Assembly: GCA_019802505.1 (NCBI GenBank)
Contig: JAFMOC010000088.1
Location: 268,001 to 332,000 of the forward strand
From: Corydoras sp. C115
Lineage: Eukaryota; Chordata; Actinopteri; Siluriformes; Callichthyidae
Length of the DNA: 64,000 nucleotides
Reading direction: 5' to 3'
Positions 58,534 to 64,000 of the stretch are shown here, piece by piece (position 1 is the stretch's first letter; each line of letters begins with the position of its first letter). The notes under the pieces were generated by a model, which was given only the letters and a program-made list of their open reading frames with translations, made no database searches and was not told where the DNA came from. The translations under genes were made by a program, and so were the position numbers.

Positions 58534-58793
58534 TGTCAGGCGCGTGTCCACAGGGCAAAAATCAAAGGTAGGTTAAGCGAAATTTATTGAGAGTCGACAC
58601 TCTCATGAATAAAGAACTGAACACGCGAGACATAAATGACTCCGGAACGCTGACGAAACGGAAATGAAAGAAATAAATACAAAACCCCGATCACGTGCAA
58701 ACTAAAAGTAACCAATGAAAATACCAAAAACAAATGAACGAAAATAATCAAAAGAAAATGAAAACAGGTGAGGAGTGCCTAGCACTACTTACA
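58534..58793 (-). repeat. Solo LTR with perfect 5-bp duplication
   Basis: On the minus strand it begins TGTAAGTAGTGC and ends CGCGCCTGACA, with CTCAATAAA as poly-A signal (complement near 58578). GTGAT occurs at 58529-58533 and 58794-58798. Similarities in order to the LTR at 22855 (TGTAA, TAGGCAC, CACCTGTT, CGTTCATTTG, TTTTGTATTTATTT) suggest a related family. Confidence 0.88.
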
Positions 58794-58924
58794 GTGATAC
58801 ACAATACAATATTTTAAATCATGTACTGTAAATGGAAATACAGCAAACTGATTCTTGGTAAGCACTGAGCCTGTTGTGGTTGTTGTTCAGTTATGTTCTG
58901 CAATATGGTCACAATATAATACTG

Positions 58925-59117
58925 TTACACTGTTACTCTGCGATCATTGTTCACTGGTAAAACAGGACTAGATTACATCATGGAAGACCAGTTGATTAAT
59001 AATTAAATTTTTATTAAACACACTTGATTTTTTTTTATTATTATTATTGTGTGTTTGTTACTGTTTTATAAAAGCAATAAGGCACTCGAGGTTGTGCATT
59101 ATTGTGATAAATAATAT
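58925..59117. repeat. MITE-like repeat, copy 2, left part
   Basis: Includes ATCATTGTTCACT, GACCAGTTGATTAATAAT and TTTATAAAAGCAATAAGGCA followed by CTCGAGGTTGTG. It continues at 62862 after a gypsy-like element inserted within it. Confidence 0.7.
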
Positions 59118-59262
59118 TGTAGCGCGGGACTCGCCATGTTGGTGCACACATCACGGCTTGGTAGGTTGCCTGGCCAATGGGAAGTTGCCCCCATGGGTTT
59201 CACAGGATGTACTGCGGGGCGCGCGTGCACGTTGCGGTTTGGCAGGCACCGCTGGAAATAGC
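59118..59262 (+). repeat. 5' LTR, truncated
   Basis: Matches the start of the 3' LTR (GACTCGCCATGTTGG, GCCAATGGGAAGTTGCCC, GTGCACGTTGCGGTTTGGCA) but lacks a stretch of about 26 bp present there and stops before the second GCCAATGGGAAG unit. Confidence 0.88.
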
Positions 59263-59641
59263 GAGAAGGCACTCTGGTTGGAATGACGACGAGGCAGCAG
59301 CACGACTAGGATTGGCGCTGCAGGGGCGAGCGTTAAGTGTATTAGGAGAGCTGCCGCCGGAATGCCGGGGCAATCTGGCAGATCTCACTGGAGCGCTAAA
59401 AGGGCGGTTTAGCCGACAACCCAAAGAACCAGCAGCCAAACAGCTACTTACGGTTAGACGACGCGAAAAGGGCGAGAAGATCAGCACACTGGCGGCAGAC
59501 ATGGCGCTGCTAGTTCGGCTGGCATACCTGACGTTTCCGCGGGGCGTTCATTCCCAACTCGCTCTGGATCACTTTGTGAATGCGCTGCAATCGGGTGCTG
59601 ATAGCAAGATGTGCTGCCTGAACTCGCGCCCCGCAAGTTGA
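59252..59641 (+). pseudogene. Gypsy gag fragment
   Basis: The frame reads GWNDDEAAARLGLALQGRAL, LGELPPECRGNLADLTGALK, GRFSRQPKEPAAKQLL and LVRLAYLTFPRG. This is the helical retrotrans_gag pattern (aggregated A-x-x-L-x-L-x-L-x-G-x-A followed by the L-x-x-x-F motif). The N terminus is replaced by LTR sequence, and the CCHC knuckle and protease are absent or lost in the gap before 59800. It forms the capsid in intact relatives. Confidence 0.82.
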
Positions 59642-59800
59642 GGCAGCACATCATGCTAGCAGTACCCAATTCGTTGCAGCAGGCAGTCGCGGAGGCAGAA
59701 CGCGCCGAGATAATTTTTGCCCTCAACAACGCCGGTTCGGGAGTGACGGGGGACACGTCCGCTATGAGGGACAAACCAGCGAGATGACCGCATCACCCTG

Positions 59801-61071
59801 ATGGGATGCTGGAGGTTATCACTCAACTGTGGCAGCAGTGCAACTCCACATCCCGTGTGGATGGGTCCCATTCGTGAGGACTGTATCCTGGGTATGGACT
59901 TCCTGGAAAAGGTGGACGCAACGATGGATTTTAAAAGAGGATTACTCCAATGCGGCGGTCGAGCTCTAAAGTTCTGCGCCGGCGACGCAGCTGGGAGCAA
60001 CATGACCACCCACAAAGCGGCGTCGAGACAGCGACACTGCGTGACGAAAGACCCAGCCCCGTTGAAGGATTTGTTCACACGCAGCGGCACCGATCTAAAC
60101 GAGATCCAGCGGCAGCAGGTATGGGACCTATTGCTTCGCTTTGCTGATGTGTTCATGGCGACAGAGCAGGAATGCACCAGAACCAGCATGGTGCGGCACG
60201 AGATCAACACGGGAGATGCCGTGTCGATCCGTCTGCGACCCCATCGCCTCCCCCTCATTAAGCGGCAGGCAGCAGAACAGCACATCAGAGAGATGGTGGC
60301 GGCGGATATCATCAAGTCTTCACATAGCCCCTGGACGTCACCAGTGGTACTGGCGAAAAAGAAGGACGGTACTTGGCATTTTTGCGTGGACTACCGAAAT
60401 CTGAATGCCGAAACGAAACTGGACTCTTACCCGATTCCACGCATCGACGACGCGCTTGATCGCTTGGCGGGTTCGGCGTGGTTCAGCTCACTGGATCTCC
60501 GCAGTGGATATTGGCAGGTATCCCTCTCTGTTTCAGCTAGAGAGAAAATGGCATTTTCGTTGGGGAATGGGTTGTGGCAGTGTAAGGTGTTACCTTTCTG
60601 ACTGTGTAATGCGCCCGCAACATTCGAGAGACTCATGGACCGAGTGCTAGAACATGTTCCAAAAGACAAGTTCATGGTCTATTTGGATGACATCCTGGTT
60701 CACGCCAGTGAATTCGACGTGGCGCTCTCTAACTTAGAAATGGTTCTTAATGCGATAAGGTGGCGAATCTTAAACTGAACCCTGCGAAGTGTTCGTTTTC
60801 ACAGCGGCGGGTGAACTTTTTGGGTCACAGTGTGAGCAGGGCGGGCGTCAAGACAGACCCGAAAAAGACAGACGCTGTGCGGGACTGGCCGAAACCGCAG
60901 AATTTAAAGGAGCTACGGAGCTTCCTGGGTCTAGCATCATATTACCGCCGGTTTGTGCGAAGTTTCGCGGACAATTCTGCCCCATCACACCGCATGACTG
61001 AACAGGGTGTGAAGTTCACGTGGTCTGACGATGCGGATCGGGCGTTCGTGTTGTTGCGGAAAAAACTGTGA
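59801..61071 (+). pseudogene. Gypsy protease-end and reverse transcriptase region
   Basis: Begins with the protease/RT linker signature LGMDFLEKV. The RT then shows the region SPWTSPVVLAKKKDGTWHFC, VDYRNLN, SYPIPRIDD, FSSLDLRSGYWQV and the catalytic YLDD box at 60680-60691. A TGA at 60599-60601 replaces a glycine codon position between the LPF and LCNAPATF motifs. A frameshift lies near 60755, after which the frame NLKLNPAKCSF, FLGHSVSRAGV and LRSFLGLASYYRRF continues to a TGA at 61069-61071. In an intact element this enzyme copies the RNA in virus-like particles; here it is disabled. Confidence 0.92.
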
Positions 61072-61690
61072 AGCGCCCCGGTGTTGGCTTACCCAAGGTT
61101 TGGGGAGAGGTTCATCGTCGACACGGACGTGAGCAATCACGGTTTGGTTTTGTTGCAGGTGCAGGATGGGGCCGAGCGGGTGATCGCCTATTTAAGTCGG
61201 CGGCTTAGCCGCCCCGAGCGGAACTATTGCGTGACGCGGAGACAACTGTTGGCGGTAGTGGCTGGACTGGGGCATTTACGGGCATACTTATATGGTGCTA
61301 GGTTTTCACTGCGGACTGACCATGCATCACTGAACTGGCTGATGCAGTTTAAGGAACCGGAGGGTCAGTTGGCGAGGTGGATCACCAAGTTGCAGGAGTA
61401 CCACTTCGAAATCGAGCACCGGGCGGGGCAACGACATGGTAATGCTAATGCCCTGTCACGCCGACCGTGTAGCGATACAAACTGTCAGTATTGCAAACGC
61501 GTTGAGGTGAAGGCCGCGGAAGTCATCTGGCAGTGCGCTTCTGTCAACGCCAATGACCGGACCACCAGCGAGTTGTTTCAGGTCTCACGGGCTGACTTCA
61601 AGCTGGCACAAGAGGTGGATCCGGAGATCGCACGGAGATCGCATGGGCTATCGCTGCGAGCGGCGAACCGCCATGACTGGCAGACGTGCA
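61072..61690 (+). pseudogene. Gypsy RNase H and connection region
   Basis: The frame reads FIVDTDVSNHGLVLLQV (first catalytic Asp region), RRQLLAVVAGLGHLRAYLYG (with Q where Glu is usual in KKELLAVV), LRTDHASLNWL and FEIEHRAGQRHGNANALSRR. The Glu change and upstream stop indicate loss of function. It follows RT directly, the usual Ty3/gypsy order. Confidence 0.88.
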
Positions 61691-62431
61691 GACTGGCAGA
61701 ACTTTGAGTCCGAGGTGATGAGGGAGACGTGCCGGCGTTTGGGTGTGCAGAAGACCCACACAACACCCCTACACCCCCAAAGCGACGGTTTGGTGGAAAG
61801 ATTCAATCGAACCCTGGCGACACAACTGGCTGTGGTCACAGCAAAGAACCAGAGGGACTGGGACAGGCACCTGCCCATCGTTTTGCTGCCCTGTCACTCG
61901 GCGGTGCAGGAGTCCACTGGATTCACTCCTGCCATGGTAATGTTTGGGCGTGAGCTACGGACACCCGTTGATTTGGCGTTTGGAGCACCACCGGAGGGGG
62001 ATGCGAGGGGTACACCTGGCCCTGCACATGTGTAAAGATTGCTCAACCAATTGCACCAGGTCCACGAACTGACAAGGACACATCAGGCGGATGCTGGGGC
62101 GAGGCAGAAATGGGCATATGACACACGGTGCTTTGGAGAGCCCCTGGAACTGGACTCGAAGGTCTGGCTCTACAACCCGCGGCGTAAAAAGGGACTGTGC
62201 CCTAAGCTCCAGTCTGCGAGGGAGGGGCCCTTCATGGTCAAGTCGCGACTGAGCGAGGTGGTGTATCGCGTCGTTTTGGGACGTCGCCACCTTGTCGTCC
62301 ACAGGAACAGATTGGTCCCTTACCGACCTAAAGTTGCAGGGGGCGAACTGCCTATTGTTTCGGGGGGTGACTCACCTCTGGCGTTGGGAGGGTCGAGTGT
62401 GAGCTCGGAATCGTGCCTGGGACACCCGTGA
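61691..62431 (+). pseudogene. Gypsy integrase, N-terminal part deleted
   Basis: The frame resumes after a deletion that removed the HHCC zinc domain and the first catalytic Asp region. Visible: HTTPLHPQSDGLVERFNRTL (third catalytic residue E in the VERFNR motif), STGFTPAMVMFGRELRTPVD, a stop at about 62033-62035, then the C-terminal GPF/Y module (REGPFMVKSRLSEVVYRVV) and HRNRLVPYR. Strand-transfer activity is impossible without the deleted part. Confidence 0.9.
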
Positions 62432-62487
62432 TGCGAACGCTGATTACCTGCCCAACTATTGGACTAAGGTCAGCCGGGACGTTTGAC

Positions 62488-62505
62488 AATAAGGGGGGGG
62501 GGCTG
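62488..62505 (+). other. Polypurine tract
   Basis: AATAAGGGGGGGGGGCT lies immediately before the 3' LTR, where plus-strand priming occurs in LTR elements. Confidence 0.75.
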
Positions 62506-62861
62506 TGTAGCGTGGGACTCGCCATGTTGGCGCGCATGTCACGGCTTGGCACGTTGCCCTGTCAGACGTCACGGCTTGGCAGGTTGCCCAGCCAATGGGA
62601 AGTTGCCCCGTGGGTTTTAAAGGATGTACCGCGGGGCACGCGTGCACGTTGCGGTTTGGCAGGATGCCCTGCCAATGGGAAGTTGCCCCGTGGATGTTCC
62701 GGGATGCACCGCGGGAAAATACATGTATGTAAGGGAAGGGGTTCGCGTGTCTGCGTGGTTGAAGTGTTGGAGTTACTGAGTTACGTTCACGATCACTTTA
62801 ATAAACCCAGTTTTGTTACGATGGCATCTCGACTCCGCGGCAGTTTTTCGTCCATGCCACA
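62506..62861 (+). repeat. 3' LTR
   Basis: Starts TGTAGCGTGGGACTC and ends GTCCATGCCACA. Holds three related GCCAATGGGAAG or TTGGCAGG..GCC units in tandem and an AATAAA signal near 62800. The unit duplication is absent from the 5' LTR. Confidence 0.9.
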
Positions 62862-63000
62862 ATATCCTGTTTTTCGTGATGCCTAATAATTCCTTTTTCC
62901 TGTGATTTATTCATAACAACACATGCCCTCTTGTGCCTTATTGCTTTAGTAAACATTGTTTATCTTTGTTTATCTTTTATGTTGCTCTTTTCTTTAGTCC
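62862..63000. repeat. MITE-like repeat, copy 2, right part
   Basis: Continues from 59117: CCTGTGATTTATTCATAAC and GTGCCTTATTGC, inverted relative to GCAATAAGGCAC at the left part. Confidence 0.7.
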
Positions 63001-63344
63001 GTTCTGATCTTCTTGAAGTTTAGTTTTGGTGTATGGAATAAATCTGGTCTCCAGGGCATAAAAACTTACTATTATTCTTCAGGGTTTGCATCATGTTGGA
63101 GTTTGATTTCTAAAATTGACATGTTCTTTGTCCATTATCCCTTAATCATTTCTTAGGGATAAATCTAAGTAAAGAAGTCTAAGTAAAAGTCTACACAGTG
63201 ATGACACACCTGTGACACACCTCATTTTAAATGATGTCGCTTCTAAACCTGAAGCTAAAATGTCTTAATATCAAACTATTAGAAAATTTAAACTGGTAGA
63301 TATTTAGTCTGGATTTAAAAATATTATGATTAAGATTTAGAAAT
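63001..63344. other. No recognised gene
   Basis: AT-rich, no supported element. Confidence 0.4.
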
Positions 63345-63706
63345 GGCGGCATGGTGACTTAGTGGTTAGCACGTTCGCCTCTCAGCACTAGGGATTCCCG
63401 GTTCGAATCCCCATCTGGTGGTTTCCATGTTCTCCCCATATCCACATGGGTTTCCTCCGGGTTCTCCGGTTTCCTCCCACAGTCCAAAAACATGGATCAA
63501 GTCAATTGAGTTCTCCAAATTGCCCCATGTAGAGTGTGTTTGTGTGCGTGTCTGTGTGTGTGAGTCTGTGCCCAGCGATAGATTGGCGCCCTCTCCTGGG
63601 TGTATCTGCCCAGCGCCCGAAACGTTCTCCCCTGGATGGGCATGGGGAACCCCCCCCCCGCGACCCTAATATAGGATAAAGTGGAAGATAATGAATGAAT
63701 GAATGA
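63345..63706 (+). mobile_element. SINE, full length
   Basis: Head with B box, core, GT-rich stretch and 3' domain with a C-run (63650-63659), ending in AATG repeats. The A box has one change (TGACTTAGTGG). Confidence 0.9.
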
Positions 63707-63858
63707 AAGTTATAATATAATGTGACCAACTTCTGTCCTAAAATGGACTGGCAACCTGTCCACGGTGTGTCATTATATCTCAGTGCTTAGTACATAAAAG
63801 ATTGTGAAAAGGCCTGTACATGACAACAGTCCATTACAGGGCAGTTACATGACAGATA

Positions 63859-63922
63859 TCCATATCTAAGGACAATTCCCAACTAATTTCATTATTAGTT
63901 GGGAATTGTCCTTAGATATGGA
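63859..63922. repeat. Perfect hairpin with 29-bp arms
   Basis: 63859-63887 pairs with 63894-63922 around the loop TTCATT. Part of the right arm (GTCCTTAGATATGGACAGT) is tandemly repeated to about 63946. Confidence 0.95.
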
Positions 63923-64000
63923 CAGTGTCCTTAGATATGGACAGTGAGAAGGAACTGATGCCTCTGCAGACACAGAAAGAATGGGCAAATCCCATTCAGT

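Larger units (their letters stand above)
59118..62861 (+). mobile_element. Defective Ty3/gypsy LTR retrotransposon
   Basis: The domain order gag, RT, RNase H, integrase, 3' LTR is that of Ty3/gypsy elements. The 5' LTR is cut after about 145 bp and joined to the middle of gag, so the primer site is gone. ATAT (59114-59117 and 62862-62865) fits a 4-bp target duplication, or 5 bp if one LTR base is shared. At least two stops, a frameshift and several deletions disable it. The interior is GC-rich compared with the host. Confidence 0.92.

Overview
This is a 64 kb stretch of an AT-rich animal genome, most likely a teleost fish. The evidence is the repeat content: about 26 copies of a tRNA-derived SINE resembling the DANA/mermaid (V-SINE-like) type, a second fish-type SINE whose tail is shared with a LINE, Tc1/mariner transposons, several hAT elements, Ty3/gypsy-like LTR elements, and long (AT)n and (GT)n microsatellites. 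No host protein-coding gene could be identified with confidence. The window looks intergenic or like the inside of a large intron. Species was not determined; an otophysan such as a catfish or characin is only a guess.

Layout: (1) 1-2.0 kb has no recognised element. (2) 2.0-4.8 kb is a cluster made of a decayed Tc1 remnant, a full SINE, an (AT)n array and a frameshifted Tc1 copy with one short end. (3) 5-22.8 kb is sparse: an LKTHLF-tail SINE (5.2 kb), Tc1-like remnants, scattered SINEs and a hAT element with a SINE inside it (17.4-18.5 kb). (4) 22.85-25.58 kb is a complete non-autonomous LTR retrotransposon with 5-bp target duplication, ~96% similar LTRs and a very GC-rich interior. The interior holds a small acidic ORF and a long proline-rich ORF built from tandem 27/30-bp repeats, with no gag-pol. 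(5) 26-40 kb holds SINEs, LINE fragments, and an 18S rRNA fragment embedded in the tail of a SINE (33.1 kb). (6) 40.96-43.35 kb is a hAT element carrying an apparently intact Tc1 transposon whose two ~213-bp terminal repeats differ at one base. (7) 45.4-52.5 kb holds two related hAT copies, a SINE split by a LINE fragment, and a 123-bp-arm palindrome (47.6 kb). (8) 54-58.5 kb holds an inverted SINE pair flanked by (AT)n arrays and two RT-derived LINE fragments. (9) 58.5-63 kb holds a solo LTR, then a defective Ty3/gypsy element (gag, RT, RNase H, part of integrase, 3' LTR) inserted in a MITE-like repeat.

The only open reading frame likely to make a working enzyme is the Tc1 transposase at 41267-42286. 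It could in principle act on its own ends and on the relative at 3.3-4.8 kb, although that copy lacks most of its right end. The SINEs carry internal Pol III A and B boxes and must be copied by a LINE reverse transcriptase in trans; many have clear 11-15 bp target duplications. Two host signals are only tentative: a possible minus-strand exon near 10.9-11.07 kb and a possible promoter/first exon near 40.04-40.27 kb.
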